Origin: an uncultured bacterium
Lineage (GTDB): Bacteria; Bacillota; Clostridia; Oscillospirales; Oscillospiraceae
Reading direction: 5' to 3'
NCBI GenBank assembly: GCA_947643715.1
Contig: CANRXB010000004.1
Coordinates: forward strand, 17,017-81,016
Length of the DNA: 64,000 nt
Part shown: piece after piece, positions 36,473 to 45,575 of the stretch
How the letters are laid out: each line of letters starts with the position of its first letter
Position numbering within the stretch: position 1 is the first letter of the stretch
Translations under genes and position numbers: made by a program
The notes under the pieces: generated by a model
Told to the model about the DNA's origin: nothing
Databases searched by the model: none
Seen by the model: only the letters and a program-made list of their open reading frames with translations

Positions 36473-37318
36473 TCACTCTGCCGCTATGTAGGCCACTCCG
36501 ACCGCCCCAGGGCCCACGTGGGTCCCCACTACCGCGCCGATGGACCCGATCACGGCGGGCCGCTGCTGGGGCAGCACCTGCGAGAGCGCGTCCATGCACA
36601 TAGGCAGCCGGTCGGGGGAATCGGAGTGGCCGAAGCCCACCAGCCGGGCGGGGTCCGCCGGCTCCTTCCGGATGTGCGCGGCGATCCACTCCAGCCCTGC
36701 GGCCATGGACCGCGCTTTGCCCAGGGCCTCCACGGTCCCACGGCTGTCCACGCCCACGATGGGCTTGATGCCCAGCAGCCCGCCGACCGCGGCGGTGGCC
36801 GCGGAGATGCGGCCTCCTTTTTTCAGGTAGGTCAAGGTGTCCACCACGGCCAGCAGACGGGTCCGCTGGGCCAGCGCCTCCACCTGCGCGGCGATCTGAG
36901 CGGCGGACATCCCCTCGTCCCGCATAGCGGCCGCCTCCTCCACCAGCAGGGCCAGGGCGAAGGTGACGGTGCGGGAATCCACCACATGGATCTCGCCGCC
37001 CTCCGCCATGTCCCGGGCGATGCAGGCGGACTGACAGGTGCCGCTGAGCTGGGACGAGATGAAGATGCCCACTACCTGGTCCCCTTGGTCCGTATAACGC
37101 TGGAACAGCTCCAGAAAGTCGTCCGGGTTGAGCTGGGACGTGGTGGGCAGCTCCTCGCTGGAGGCCAGACGGCGGAAGAACTCCTCCCGGGTGATGTCCA
37201 CGCCGTCCAGGAAGCTTTCCGGGCCGAAGAACACCCGCATGGGCATGACGTCGATCCCCAGCTCCGCCGCCCTTTGGGCGGACAGGTCGCTGGTGCCGTC
37301 GGTGATGATACGTATCAT
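36473..37318 (-). CDS. DegV family fatty-acid-binding protein
   Basis: This 281-residue protein has the family motifs ITDGTSDL (residues 4-11), PTTSQLNPDDF near 82, SSQLSGTCQSA near 115 and LKKGGRISAA near 170. DegV/FakB proteins hold a fatty acid for phosphorylation by FakA, allowing exogenous fatty acids to enter phospholipids. The ATG at 37318 has GAGGAG upstream; a slightly longer frame would run through this ribosome binding site. It shares an operon with the MarR gene behind it. Confidence 0.92.
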   Translation of the reverse strand: MIRIITDGTSDLSAQRAAELGIDVMPMRVFFGPESFLDGVDITREEFFRRLASSEELPTTSQLNPDDFLELFQRYTDQGDQVVGIFISSQLSGTCQSACIARDMAEGGEIHVVDSRTVTFALALLVEEAAAMRDEGMSAAQIAAQVEALAQRTRLLAVVDTLTYLKKGGRISAATAAVGGLLGIKPIVGVDSRGTVEALGKARSMAAGLEWIAAHIRKEPADPARLVGFGHSDSPDRLPMCMDALSQVLPQQRPAVIGSIGAVVGTHVGPGAVGVAYIAAE

Positions 37319-37359
37319 GAGAGCGACAACTCCTCGCATTCGTTTTGAAAGCCAAAATA

Positions 37360-37372
37360 TTTGACTCTCAAA
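37360..37372. promoter_or_regulatory. FabT-like operator in the degV-marR promoter
   Basis: A perfect palindrome TTTGA-CTC-TCAAA on the plus strand covers the predicted transcription start. It matches the TTTGA-N3-TCAAA core of FabT boxes. A second, looser palindrome (TTTTG-N5-CAAAA) is at 37343-37357. Confidence 0.65.
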
Positions 37373-37374
37373 GC

Positions 37375-37403
37375 ATCATACACACATGGACACGGCTTGT
37401 CAA
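37375..37403 (-). promoter_or_regulatory. Promoter of the degV-marR operon
   Basis: On the minus strand TTGACA (perfect -35), 17 bases, TATGAT. The FabT-like palindrome begins 3 bases downstream of the -10 box. Confidence 0.85.
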
Positions 37404-37522
37404 CTACGTTCCTGACGAAAACGGGGGCAGGAGGGCCGTGCGATCGTGCAGATCCTCCGGATCTTTGCTGACAGCGGCGCGATATCGACAAAGATCATGC
37501 ACATTGTTCCAACATACAGGCA

Positions 37523-37552
37523 TTGACAAACCAGGAGAAAAGTGGTTAAACT
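37523..37552 (+). promoter_or_regulatory. Possible promoter of the Ca/Na antiporter gene
   Basis: TTGACA, 18 bases, TAAACT, about 70 bases upstream of the start codon. The -35 box is perfect, the -10 box weak. Apart from the two promoters and the operator, the 302-base gap 37319-37620 holds nothing else I recognise. Confidence 0.5.
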
Positions 37553-37620
37553 ATAAAGCAGTCTCATCTGCTTGTCCACATCAGAGCCTGGCCCCGTCGG
37601 GGTCTGGGGAGGTATTCCAA

Positions 37621-38589
37621 ATGATCGTCCCGGTCCTTTTGTTCGCGGTTGGGTTGGTGTTCCTCATCAAAGGGGGCGACTGGTTCGTGGATGGCGCCAC
37701 CGGCATCGCCCGGCGCTTCCACCTGCCTGAGCTGCTCATCGGCGCCACGGTGGTCTCCATCGGCACCACGCTGCCCGAAGTGATGGTGTCCACCACCTCG
37801 GCCCTGTCCGGCCACGGCGAGATCGCTTATGGCAACGCCATCGGTTCCATCATCTGCAACACCGCGCTCATCGCCGCCATCACGGTGGCCGTGCGTCCGG
37901 GGAAGGTGGACCCCAGGTCCCTGCGTCTGCCGGTGTGCTTCTTCTTCACCGCCGCCGCCATCTATGCGGGGATCGCTTACACCACCGGCTATTTCAGCCA
38001 GATCGCCGGAGCGTTCCTGCTCGCTATGTTCGTGGTCTACATGATCGCCATCGTGTGGCAGATGAAGTCTGGTCCCGGATCCAAGTCCCGTCCTGCCGAG
38101 GCCCGGGAGGAGGGCGGCTCCACCCTCAAGGACGCGGGCCTGCTGGTCGTCGGGGCGGCGCTGATCGCCGTGGGCGCGGACCTGCTGGTGGACAACGGCA
38201 CCCTCATCGCCCAGATGCTGGGCGTACCTGAATCGGTGATCGCTCTCACGTTCGTGGCGCTGGGCACGTCCCTGCCCGAGCTGGTCACCGCCATCACGTC
38301 CTTGATCAAGGGCCATGGGGCGCTGTCCTTGGGCAACGTCATCGGTGCCAACCTGTTCAACCTGGTGCTGGTGTCCGGCGTATCGGTGACCCTCGCGCCC
38401 TTTTCCATCCCTCAGGCGTCCACCATCGCAGGGCACAACGCCTCTCTGGTGCTGGACATCCCGGTCATGCTCTTCGTCATGGCGTTCCTCACCGTCCCCG
38501 CTCTGGTCTGGGGAAAGCTCAGCCGGGTCCAGGGCATCGTTTTACTGTGTATCTACGCGGCGTTCTGCGCCATCCAGTTCACTATTTGA
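37621..38589 (+). CDS. Calcium/sodium antiporter (YrbG type)
   Basis: This 322-residue membrane protein has ten predicted helices in two inverted halves. Each half carries an alpha-repeat: GATVVSIGTTLPEVMVS near 41-57 and LTFVALGTSLPELVTA near 210-225. The conserved glutamates in these repeats bind the cation. A hydrophilic loop (about 155-170) separates the halves. It probably exports Ca2+ in exchange for Na+ or H+. The start is the ATG at 37621 behind GGGGAGG; the longer open frame upstream would begin before the promoter. Confidence 0.93.
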   Translation: MIVPVLLFAVGLVFLIKGGDWFVDGATGIARRFHLPELLIGATVVSIGTTLPEVMVSTTSALSGHGEIAYGNAIGSIICNTALIAAITVAVRPGKVDPRSLRLPVCFFFTAAAIYAGIAYTTGYFSQIAGAFLLAMFVVYMIAIVWQMKSGPGSKSRPAEAREEGGSTLKDAGLLVVGAALIAVGADLLVDNGTLIAQMLGVPESVIALTFVALGTSLPELVTAITSLIKGHGALSLGNVIGANLFNLVLVSGVSVTLAPFSIPQASTIAGHNASLVLDIPVMLFVMAFLTVPALVWGKLSRVQGIVLLCIYAAFCAIQFTI

Positions 38590-38621
38590 CCGTGGTCCCA
38601 AAAATCGAAGGAGGAGCTCCC

Positions 38622-39533
38622 ATGAAGAAACCAGTCCTTGTCATCATGGCAGCAGGTATGGGCAGCCGGTACGGCGGCCTCAAGCAGATGGATCCTGTCG
38701 GGAGCCATGATCAGGTCATCCTGGACTATTCCATCTATGACGCCCGCCGGGCCGGGTTCGAGACGGTGGTCATCGTCATCAAGGACGAGATCGAAGCGGA
38801 CTTCAAAGAGCGCGTGGGCCGGCGCATCCAGCGGCATATGGACGTGCATTACGCGTTCCAGCGCATGGACGCGCTGCCGGAGGGATATGGCATCCCCGCC
38901 GGGCGGGTCAAGCCCTGGGGCACCGCCCAAGCTGCGTTGGCCGCGCGGCCCTTCGTGGACGGCCCCTTCGCCATCATCAATTCCGACGATTTCTACGGCC
39001 CGGAGGCGTTCCGGGCGATCTACGAGCACCTATGCGCCCATCCGGAGGGGACGGATTACGCCATGGCGGCCTACCTCCTGGAGAACACCGTCACCGACCA
39101 CGGCCATGTGGCCCGGGGGGTGTGCAAGGTGGGGGAGGACGGCCGGCTCACGGCGATCACCGAGCGGACCCGCATCGAAAAGGGCCCGCCCCCCCGTTTC
39201 ACCGAGGACGAAGGGCGGACCTGGACCGAGCTCTCTGGTGACACCAGGGTGTCCATGAATTTCTGGGGCTTCACCCGCACGCTGCTGGACCAGGCTCAGG
39301 AGCATTTCCCACGCTTCCTGGACCGGGCCATGGCGAAGGACCCCTTGAAGGCGGAGTATCTCTTGCCCACTCTGGTGGGCGAGCTCGTCGATGGGGGACA
39401 GGCCACTGTGTGGGCCCTTCCCTCCGGGGACAAGTGGTACGGCGTCACCTATCGGGAGGACAAGCCTGCGGTGGCGGCGGCCATCGCGCGGATGACTGCC
39501 GAGGGGCTCTATCCCGACGCGCTGTGGCTCTGA
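38622..39533 (+). CDS. Sugar-phosphate nucleotidyltransferase family protein
   Basis: This 303-residue enzyme has the nucleotidyltransferase signature MAAGMGSRYGGLKQ at residues 8-21 and the metal-binding aspartates in INSDDFYG near 122. It probably forms NDP-sugars or a related activated compound from NTP and a sugar phosphate; the substrate is not evident. It differs from GalU/RmlA in the C-terminal half (VSMNFWGFT, DKWYGVTYREDK). AAGGAGG sits 8 bases upstream. It is 32 bases behind the antiporter gene and ends at a strong terminator. Confidence 0.85.
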   Translation: MKKPVLVIMAAGMGSRYGGLKQMDPVGSHDQVILDYSIYDARRAGFETVVIVIKDEIEADFKERVGRRIQRHMDVHYAFQRMDALPEGYGIPAGRVKPWGTAQAALAARPFVDGPFAIINSDDFYGPEAFRAIYEHLCAHPEGTDYAMAAYLLENTVTDHGHVARGVCKVGEDGRLTAITERTRIEKGPPPRFTEDEGRTWTELSGDTRVSMNFWGFTRTLLDQAQEHFPRFLDRAMAKDPLKAEYLLPTLVGELVDGGQATVWALPSGDKWYGVTYREDKPAVAAAIARMTAEGLYPDALWL

Positions 39534-39539
39534 AACGTC

Positions 39540-39579
39540 ACGAGAGCGGACCGAAGAGGATCGGTCCGCTCTCGTTTTC
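39540..39579. terminator. Bidirectional terminator between nucleotidyltransferase and galT
   Basis: ACGAGAGCGGACCG pairs perfectly over 14 bases with CGGTCCGCTCTCGT, followed by TTT. It serves two converging genes. Confidence 0.88.
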
Positions 39580-39581
39580 GT

Positions 39582-41072
39582 TCACAGCGTATCCAGGAAA
39601 CGCAGGAAGGCTCGCTTCCCCTCCGGGGTGCGGGCGTATACGCCGCAGTGCTCCAGCACCTTGGCGAACACGATGCCGGTCTCCTTCTTCACGATCTCCA
39701 GGGCGTTGTCTGCGGTGATCGTGTAGTTTTTGGCGAAACCCTCCGCCCAATCCGCATGTTTGGCGGTGAGGTCCCCGCTGCGCAGGTCCGCGCCGGACGC
39801 CAAGGCGTCCGCCACGGCTCCCAGCTCGGCCTTCAGCCGGGCGGGGAGCACGGCCAGCCCCATCACTTCGATCAGGCCGATGTTCTCCTTCTTGATGTGG
39901 TGCAGCTCCGCATGGGGATGATAGACCCCCATGGGGTGCTCCTGGGTGGTGATGTTGTTGCGCAGCACCAGATCCAGCTCGAACTTGCCCTCCCGCATCC
40001 GGGCGATGGGAGTGATGGTGTTGTGGGGCTCGCCGTCCGTCTCGGCGAAGATGAAGGCGCTCTCGTCGGTGTAGCCCCGCCAGGCGGCGAGGATCTTGTC
40101 CGCCAGGTCGGTCAGCCGGAACGGATCTGCACAGGAGATGCGTACCACCGACATGGGCCATCTCACGATGCCCGCCTCCACGTCCTCGAAGCCGGGGAAG
40201 GGGAAGGGGGTCTCCACCGGGGCCTTGGCCATGGCGAACTCGTAGTGCCCGCCCTGGAAGTGGTCGTGGGCCAGGATGGAGCCGCCCACGATGGGCAGGT
40301 CGGCGTTGGAGCCCACGAAGTAGTGGGGGAACTGGCCCACGAAGTCCAGCAGCTTGCCGAAGCAGGCCCGGTCGATCTTCATGGGCACGTGCTGGCTGTT
40401 CAGGCAGATGCAGTGCTCGTTGTAATACACATAAGGGGAGTATTGGAGGAACCAGGGGGACCCGTGGATGGTGATGGGCACGATGCGGTGGTTCTGCCGC
40501 GCGGGATGGTCCACACGGCCCGCATAGCCCTCGTTCTCCGCGCAGAGCTGGCACCGGGGATAGGCGGAGGCGGGGAGGTCCTTCGCTGCCGCGATGGCCT
40601 TGGGGTCCTTCTCCGGCTTGGAGAGATTGATGGTCACGTCTAGGTCGCCATACTCGGTGGGCGCCTTCCACTGGATGTCTTTGGCGATGCGGTCCCGGCG
40701 GATGTAGTTGGTGTCCTGGCTGAAGCGATAGTACCAGTCGGTGGCCTTTTCCGGGCCGTGCTGGTAGAGATCCCAGAACCGCTCGATCACCTGGGCCGGC
40801 CGGGGAGCGAGACGGCCCATGATCTCCGTGTCGAACAGGTCCCGGTAGGCGACCGAATCCTCCGCCAGCACGCCCCGCTCGTGGGCGTCGTCCAGGAGCT
40901 CCTCCAGCACCGGGGCCAGCTCCACCGGGCCGGGATCTCGATCGATCTGCGTATAACTGTTGAGTTTCAATACATCTAGTATCGTGTTGACGGCCCAGTC
41001 CCGCTCGCAGGGCTCTATGAGGCCGGTCTGGAGCGCATAGGAAACGAGCTTGGAAACAGCGGTGTCGATCAT
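39582..41072 (-). CDS. galT: UDP-glucose-hexose-1-phosphate uridylyltransferase (GalT, class II)
   Basis: This 496-residue enzyme swaps UMP between UDP-glucose and galactose-1-phosphate in the Leloir pathway. It is the long Gram-positive class, unlike the 350-residue E. coli type. The active site is in LAHDHFQGGHYEF near residue 275, and C-x2-C occurs in CQLCAEN. A strong AGGAGG precedes the start. It is encoded 18 bases behind galK. Confidence 0.95.
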   Translation of the reverse strand: MIDTAVSKLVSYALQTGLIEPCERDWAVNTILDVLKLNSYTQIDRDPGPVELAPVLEELLDDAHERGVLAEDSVAYRDLFDTEIMGRLAPRPAQVIERFWDLYQHGPEKATDWYYRFSQDTNYIRRDRIAKDIQWKAPTEYGDLDVTINLSKPEKDPKAIAAAKDLPASAYPRCQLCAENEGYAGRVDHPARQNHRIVPITIHGSPWFLQYSPYVYYNEHCICLNSQHVPMKIDRACFGKLLDFVGQFPHYFVGSNADLPIVGGSILAHDHFQGGHYEFAMAKAPVETPFPFPGFEDVEAGIVRWPMSVVRISCADPFRLTDLADKILAAWRGYTDESAFIFAETDGEPHNTITPIARMREGKFELDLVLRNNITTQEHPMGVYHPHAELHHIKKENIGLIEVMGLAVLPARLKAELGAVADALASGADLRSGDLTAKHADWAEGFAKNYTITADNALEIVKKETGIVFAKVLEHCGVYARTPEGKRAFLRFLDTL

Positions 41073-41090
41073 CTTATGTACCTCCTCCGA

Positions 41091-42389
41091 TCATCGTGCC
41101 ACGACACACCCGCCCTGGGGACGGATATGCAGGACGTGGCATCTGCCTGTGCCCAACAGGGCCTCCATGCCGGACTTGAACTGGGAGAGCTGCTCCTCCG
41201 GTACGAATGCCTGGATGGTCCCCGCGAAGCCGCCGCCGTGGACCCGGATGGCTCCCGTCCCGTCCAGCAGCTCCGCCCCCACTGCCAGGGCGAGCGGGAT
41301 GGCCTGCTGGGCGGGGTCGGAGATGGACCAGGTGTTTTGCAGATGGAGACAGGAGGACACGCCGGAGGCGTTCACCAGGGCCAGGAAGCGGCGGAAGTCG
41401 CCGGCGCTCAGGGCCTGGGCCTGCTGCGCGGCCCGGCGGTCGTCGGCATAGAAGTGCATGGCCCGGAGCACCGCCCGGTCGCCGCATATGGAGCGCAGGG
41501 CGGGGATAGCGGCCCGGAAGCGGTCCTCCGGCACGTCCCGCAGGACGCTCTTCCCGAAGTGAGCGGCCACCGCCCCCATCTCTCGGGTGATATCGGCATA
41601 ATCGTCGGTGAGGTCCCCGTGGCTGGAAGCGGTGTCCACGATGCACAAGGCGTGGCCGGACTTGGAGAAATCGTAGTCCACCCGTTCCACCACCGGGTCG
41701 GAGGGATCGGCGAAGTCGATGGACACCGCGCCCCCCACCGACGAGCCCATCTGGTCCATCAGGCCGCAGGGCTTCCCGAAGTATACGTTCTCGGCATACT
41801 GGCCGACCTTGGCGATGGTGATGGGCCCCAACGTGCCGTTGCAGCAGAAGTGGTCGAAGATGTTGCCCACCAGCGTCTCGTAAGCGGCGGAGGAGGACAG
41901 TCCGGAGCCGGACAGCACCGTAGAAGTGGCGCAGGCATCGAAGCCGGACAGGGGATGGCCCAGCTCCTTGAGCCTGGCCGCCACCCCCCGCACCAGGGCG
42001 GCGGAGGTGTTCTCCTCCTCCTTTTTGGGGGACAGGTCGTCCAACGCGATCTCCACGTCGGGATATCCTTCAGAGGCGATGCGGACCAGGCCCGAGCCGT
42101 TGGGGGCGGCACAGGCCAGCATGTCCAGGTCCACGCTGGCGCACAGCACCCGGCCGTGCTGATGGTCGGTGTGGTTGCCGCCGATCTCGGTGCGGCCGGG
42201 GCCGCTGAACATGGCCGCGCCCTGCGCGCCGGCCCCGAAGCGCTGGACGAAGGACCCCACGGTGCGCACGGCCCGTTCGCGGGCCTCCTCCAGCCGCTGG
42301 GCGGGACCGTCCGGCGCGTAGAGGGCTGCCAAGGACCGGTCGTGGGCCCCGCCCTTCAAAGCGTTCAAAAGCTGGGAACAGTCAGACAT
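41091..42389 (-). CDS. galK: Galactokinase
   Basis: This 432-residue GHMP kinase phosphorylates galactose at C1. GPGRTEIGGNHTDHQHG near 65-81 is the galactokinase signature, SGSGLSSSAA near 160 the ATP loop and HGGGFAGT the C-terminal GHMP motif. A slightly longer frame upstream is possible, but GAGGTGA lies 6-8 bases before the ATG at 42389. It is first in the galK-galT operon. No galE or transporter is adjacent. Confidence 0.93.
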   Translation of the reverse strand: MSDCSQLLNALKGGAHDRSLAALYAPDGPAQRLEEARERAVRTVGSFVQRFGAGAQGAAMFSGPGRTEIGGNHTDHQHGRVLCASVDLDMLACAAPNGSGLVRIASEGYPDVEIALDDLSPKKEEENTSAALVRGVAARLKELGHPLSGFDACATSTVLSGSGLSSSAAYETLVGNIFDHFCCNGTLGPITIAKVGQYAENVYFGKPCGLMDQMGSSVGGAVSIDFADPSDPVVERVDYDFSKSGHALCIVDTASSHGDLTDDYADITREMGAVAAHFGKSVLRDVPEDRFRAAIPALRSICGDRAVLRAMHFYADDRRAAQQAQALSAGDFRRFLALVNASGVSSCLHLQNTWSISDPAQQAIPLALAVGAELLDGTGAIRVHGGGFAGTIQAFVPEEQLSQFKSGMEALLGTGRCHVLHIRPQGGCVVAR

Positions 42390-42459
42390 CGCGCTCACCT
42401 CGTTCGTCATTCATTTGGGCGCAGCGAGGGCGGTCGGGACCGCCTGCGCGTCCATCCTG

Positions 42460-42491
42460 ATATAGACTGTATCACACCGGGCAGATTTTGG
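42460..42491 (-). promoter_or_regulatory. Possible promoter of galKT
   Basis: On the minus strand TTGCCA, 17 bases, TACAGT. The -10 box matches only in part. A short hairpin (GGCGGTC/GACCGCC) follows in the leader near 42430. Confidence 0.4.
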
Positions 42492-42527
42492 CAAGGGCGG
42501 CTTCGATCGCCCCCGGACGCTCCGGCA

Positions 42528-43328
42528 TCAGCTCTCCAAGAAGCGGTATATCCGGTCGTTGTGATCGGGCGCCTCTTCATAGGCGGCGTGCCCCAAGCCG
42601 TCGTACAGGTAGAGCTCACAGCCGATCTTGGCGGCGATCTCCTCCGACGCTTCGCCTGTGACCACGCGGTCTCGTCTCCCGCCGATCACGAACACGGGGC
42701 AGGCGATCTTTTGCAGCTCCGGGTATGCCTCGCAGGTCAGGCAGGCTTTGGCGAGGGCGATGAAGCGGCCGAACTCCTTTGGCCGGCCGATCCTGGACAG
42801 GATGGGGAAGGCCCATCCGTATCTTTTGAGGTAGGCCGCGGAATACATCCTATGGAACATATCGATGACCAAGGCATCATATGCGCCGCGCTCGGCCATA
42901 TCGATCCAATCGCCGATCGTGGCTTCCATGGTCTCGTTCCGCCTCGACGCCGTGACGCTGAGCACGAGCTTGTGGACGAGATGGGGGTGGTCGATCGCGA
43001 GGTACTGCGCGATCATACCGCCCTGAGAGACGCCGAATACGTCGGCAGAGGAGAGATGCAGGCGTTCCATGGCCCGGGCGGTGTCGTCCGCCAGGTCCCT
43101 GATGGTGTGGCCCTCCGGGACGGCCGCTTTCTTGTCGATGACATAGACGGTATATCTTTTTGAGAAGATCCGGTACATATAGGCCAAAGGGAGGGCGGCT
43201 CCCTTCACCCTTTGGAAGCTGAGGCCCGGGATCAGGACGAGGGGGTCGTCCCCGGTCCCGAAGCGGACGCAGTCCAGGTCCGTCCCGTCGATCTTCAACG
43301 GCAAGCTCTCCACGTGCCTCGCCCACAT
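42528..43328 (-). CDS. Alpha/beta-fold hydrolase
   Basis: This 266-residue hydrolase has an oxyanion-hole segment VLIPGLSF near 31-38, the nucleophile serine in FGVSQGGM near 100, an acid in GGRRDRVV near 222 and a histidine in GLGHAAYEE near 247. The substrate is unknown. It stands between two operons, has a good AAGGAG, and uses fewer GC-ending codons (ATA, TAT and ATG-rich stretches) than its neighbours, so it may have been acquired. Confidence 0.87.
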   Translation of the reverse strand: MWARHVESLPLKIDGTDLDCVRFGTGDDPLVLIPGLSFQRVKGAALPLAYMYRIFSKRYTVYVIDKKAAVPEGHTIRDLADDTARAMERLHLSSADVFGVSQGGMIAQYLAIDHPHLVHKLVLSVTASRRNETMEATIGDWIDMAERGAYDALVIDMFHRMYSAAYLKRYGWAFPILSRIGRPKEFGRFIALAKACLTCEAYPELQKIACPVFVIGGRRDRVVTGEASEEIAAKIGCELYLYDGLGHAAYEEAPDHNDRIYRFLES

Positions 43329-43366
43329 AGCTCATATCTCCTTCCTGCCGGGATCCCTCCGGCCTC

Positions 43367-43400
43367 AAAAGGAACGCGCCGCAGAGGGGAGGCGCGTCCT
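43367..43400 (-). terminator. Terminator after hslO
   Basis: On the minus strand a 9-bp stem with one bulge (GGACGCGCC against GGCGCGTTCC) is followed by TTTT. Confidence 0.7.
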
Positions 43401-43438
43401 TGGTGCGGCTCCCCGTCCACGGCGCGAGCGGACGCGCT

Positions 43439-44320
43439 TCATCTCACGGCTTCCTCCAACAGCCGGCGCAGGTCGTCGGCGGAGAAGCGGTACACTTCAT
43501 CACAGAACTGACAGGTGAGCTCCGCGCCCCCCTGCTCTTCGATCAGCGAGGTGAGCTCGTCCCGGCCCATGCTGATCAGGGCCCGGCTCACCCGCTCCCG
43601 CGTGCAGTAGCAGCGGTACTCCACCGGGGCGGTCTCCAATACCTCCAGCTCGAAGCCGTCCAGCGCCTCCCGCAGCAGGTCCAGGGGATCCATCCCGGCG
43701 TCCAGCCGGGCGCTCACCGCCCCCAGCCGGGCCACGCCGCGCTCCACGGCGGATATCACCTCGTCGTCCGCTCCGGGAAGGAGCTGGATGAGGTAGCCCC
43801 CGGCGGCCTGGACCGTCTGATCCGGCGCGATGAGCACGCCCAGGGCGCAGGCCGTGGGCACCTGCTCGCTCTCCACGAAATACGCCGCTATGTCCTCGGC
43901 GATCTCGCCCCCCACCAACTGTACCGAACCCACATAGGGCTCTTTCATCCCCAGGTCCCGGATGACGGTGAGCTCGCCGTCCGCGCCCACGGCGGCGCCC
44001 ACGTCCAGCTTGCCCTTGGCTTTCCGGGGCACGTCCACGGCGGGTTCCTGCACGTAGCCGCGCACGTTCCCGCGGCTGTCGGACACGGCGGTGAGGACGC
44101 CCAGTGGTCCGCCGCCCTTGACGCGCAGGGTGACGGAGGCGTCCTCCTCCTTCATGGCCGCGCCCATCATCGACGCGGCCATGAGCAGCCGGCCCAAGGC
44201 GGCGGTGGCCACCGGCCAGCAGTCGTGGATGGCCCGGGCGCGCTCCACGGCGTCCCGGGCGGAGATGGCCATCGCCTTGACAGGCGCGTCCTTCGCGATG
44301 ACGCGAACGATCAGATCCAT
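43439..44320 (-). CDS. hslO: Redox-activated chaperone Hsp33
   Basis: This 293-residue cytoplasmic holdase is switched on by oxidation. The four zinc-binding cysteines near the C-terminus are arranged CYC (in YRCYCTRERV) and C-x2-C (in CQFCDEVY), the normal Hsp33 redox switch. It is encoded 4 bases behind a methyltransferase gene in the operon yerC-methyltransferase-hslO. Confidence 0.95.
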   Translation of the reverse strand: MDLIVRVIAKDAPVKAMAISARDAVERARAIHDCWPVATAALGRLLMAASMMGAAMKEEDASVTLRVKGGGPLGVLTAVSDSRGNVRGYVQEPAVDVPRKAKGKLDVGAAVGADGELTVIRDLGMKEPYVGSVQLVGGEIAEDIAAYFVESEQVPTACALGVLIAPDQTVQAAGGYLIQLLPGADDEVISAVERGVARLGAVSARLDAGMDPLDLLREALDGFELEVLETAPVEYRCYCTRERVSRALISMGRDELTSLIEEQGGAELTCQFCDEVYRFSADDLRRLLEEAVR

Positions 44321-44324
44321 TTCG

Positions 44325-45068
44325 TCATGACTCCTTCCTCGCGGTGAAAAAGACCCGCTGTGCCCCTTCCTTTGGGGCGGACATCACTTTGTCGCCATAT
44401 CGCTCGATATGCCGGAAGCCGGCTCCCAGCAGGGCGGACTCCAGCTCGTCCATGGTATAGGCGCGCTCTTCGTGGTATTCGCTGCTCCGGCTCCAGCTCC
44501 CGTCCTCCTCCCGGACGAACAGGTCCAGGCCATAGCCGCACACCCGGCGGCGGGGGCTGTATTCCCCGCGCCAGACACAGAACAGGTCGTCGTCCTCATC
44601 CAGATAGGTCTGGCCGCCGGCGGACTCCAGGGCCAGCGGGGTCTTCACGTCGAACGCGAACAGCCCGCCGGGGACCAGGGCCTCGTGCACCCGCTGGAAG
44701 GTCCGCTTCAGGTCGGCGGGGCGGGTGACGTAGTTCAGGCTGTCCAGACAGGAGACCGCCGCGTCCACCGGCTCCAGCAGCCTCAGCCGGGACATGTCCT
44801 GACACAGGAACAGGACCTCCAGCCCCTGACACTTCTGATCGGCGATGCACAGCATGTCCGGGGACAGGTCCACGGCGGTCATGGCATATCCCCGCTGCGC
44901 CAGCAGCCTGGTGAGGCTCCCTGTGCCGCAGCCCAGCTCCAATACCCGGGAGATGGGCCGGCCGGACCGGCGGAAGAGCCGCTGCAGATGATCTGCCCAC
45001 TTGTCGTAGCTCACGTCCGAGGTGAGCCGGTCGTAGCACCGGGCCAGCGCCGTATATGCCTGGGTCAT
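44325..45068 (-). CDS. Class I SAM-dependent methyltransferase
   Basis: This 247-residue protein has motif I VLELGCGTGSL near 42-52, an acidic residue ending strand 2 in TAVDLSP near 67, and CQDMSRLR further on. The target is unknown; the arrangement resembles small-molecule or tRNA-modifying enzymes of the YodH/CmoA-like group. The start at 45068 forms an ATGA overlap with the stop of the TrpR-like gene, so the two are translated in series. A long upstream open frame is an artefact of GC-rich DNA. Confidence 0.9.
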   Translation of the reverse strand: MTQAYTALARCYDRLTSDVSYDKWADHLQRLFRRSGRPISRVLELGCGTGSLTRLLAQRGYAMTAVDLSPDMLCIADQKCQGLEVLFLCQDMSRLRLLEPVDAAVSCLDSLNYVTRPADLKRTFQRVHEALVPGGLFAFDVKTPLALESAGGQTYLDEDDDLFCVWRGEYSPRRRVCGYGLDLFVREEDGSWSRSSEYHEERAYTMDELESALLGAGFRHIERYGDKVMSAPKEGAQRVFFTARKES

Positions 45069-45349
45069 CTCGCCAGCCTGGGCAGCACGGTCTTGTAACC
45101 GTCCGCGCCGTATTGCAGCGCACGGTTCACCCGGCTGATGGTGGCGCTGGACGCTCCGGTGCGCTGGAGGATGTCGTTGTAGATGAGGCCCTGGTCCAAG
45201 AGCTGGGCCACCTCCAGCCGCTGGGCCATGGCCCGCAGCTCGGACACCGTGCACAGGTCCTGGAAAAAGGCGCGGCACTCGTCCTGGTCCTTCAAGGCCA
45301 GGATCGCCTCGAAGAGCAAGGCGTTGCGGTCGGATGAATCTTTTTGCAT
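45065..45349 (-). CDS. YerC/YecD family TrpR-related protein
   Basis: This 94-residue helix-turn-helix protein is of the TrpR-like YerC group. LTVSELRAMAQRLEVAQLL-like residues (here CTVSELRAMAQRLE, near 37-50) and TGASSATISRVNR near 68-80 form the DNA-binding region. Homologues are often next to purine or translation genes, and the regulon is unknown. AGGAGG lies 7 bases before the ATG at 45349, and a good promoter is upstream. Confidence 0.9.
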   Translation of the reverse strand: MQKDSSDRNALLFEAILALKDQDECRAFFQDLCTVSELRAMAQRLEVAQLLDQGLIYNDILQRTGASSATISRVNRALQYGADGYKTVLPRLAR

Positions 45350-45414
45350 GGCATGTCCTCCTGTAAAAAGGCCCGGAGGGCGCCTTGGAGGCCCCTCGAG
45401 ACCGTAACGGGGAT

Positions 45415-45443
45415 ATTTTAGCACGCCGCTTTACGGAAGTAAA
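45415..45443 (-). promoter_or_regulatory. Promoter of the yerC-hslO operon
   Basis: On the minus strand TTTACT, 17 bases, TAAAAT, about 65 bases upstream of the first start codon. Confidence 0.7.
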
Positions 45444-45575
45444 GAGAAAACGCGAAAAAGCGTGATGCGCGCCGGATATCCTCCCAGGGACGGGCCGGGA
45501 CCGGGCATGTGGCGGTCCTTCCCGACGGCCGGTCTGCCGGACCGGAAATTTCAATAAATTTTCATAAATTCATTC

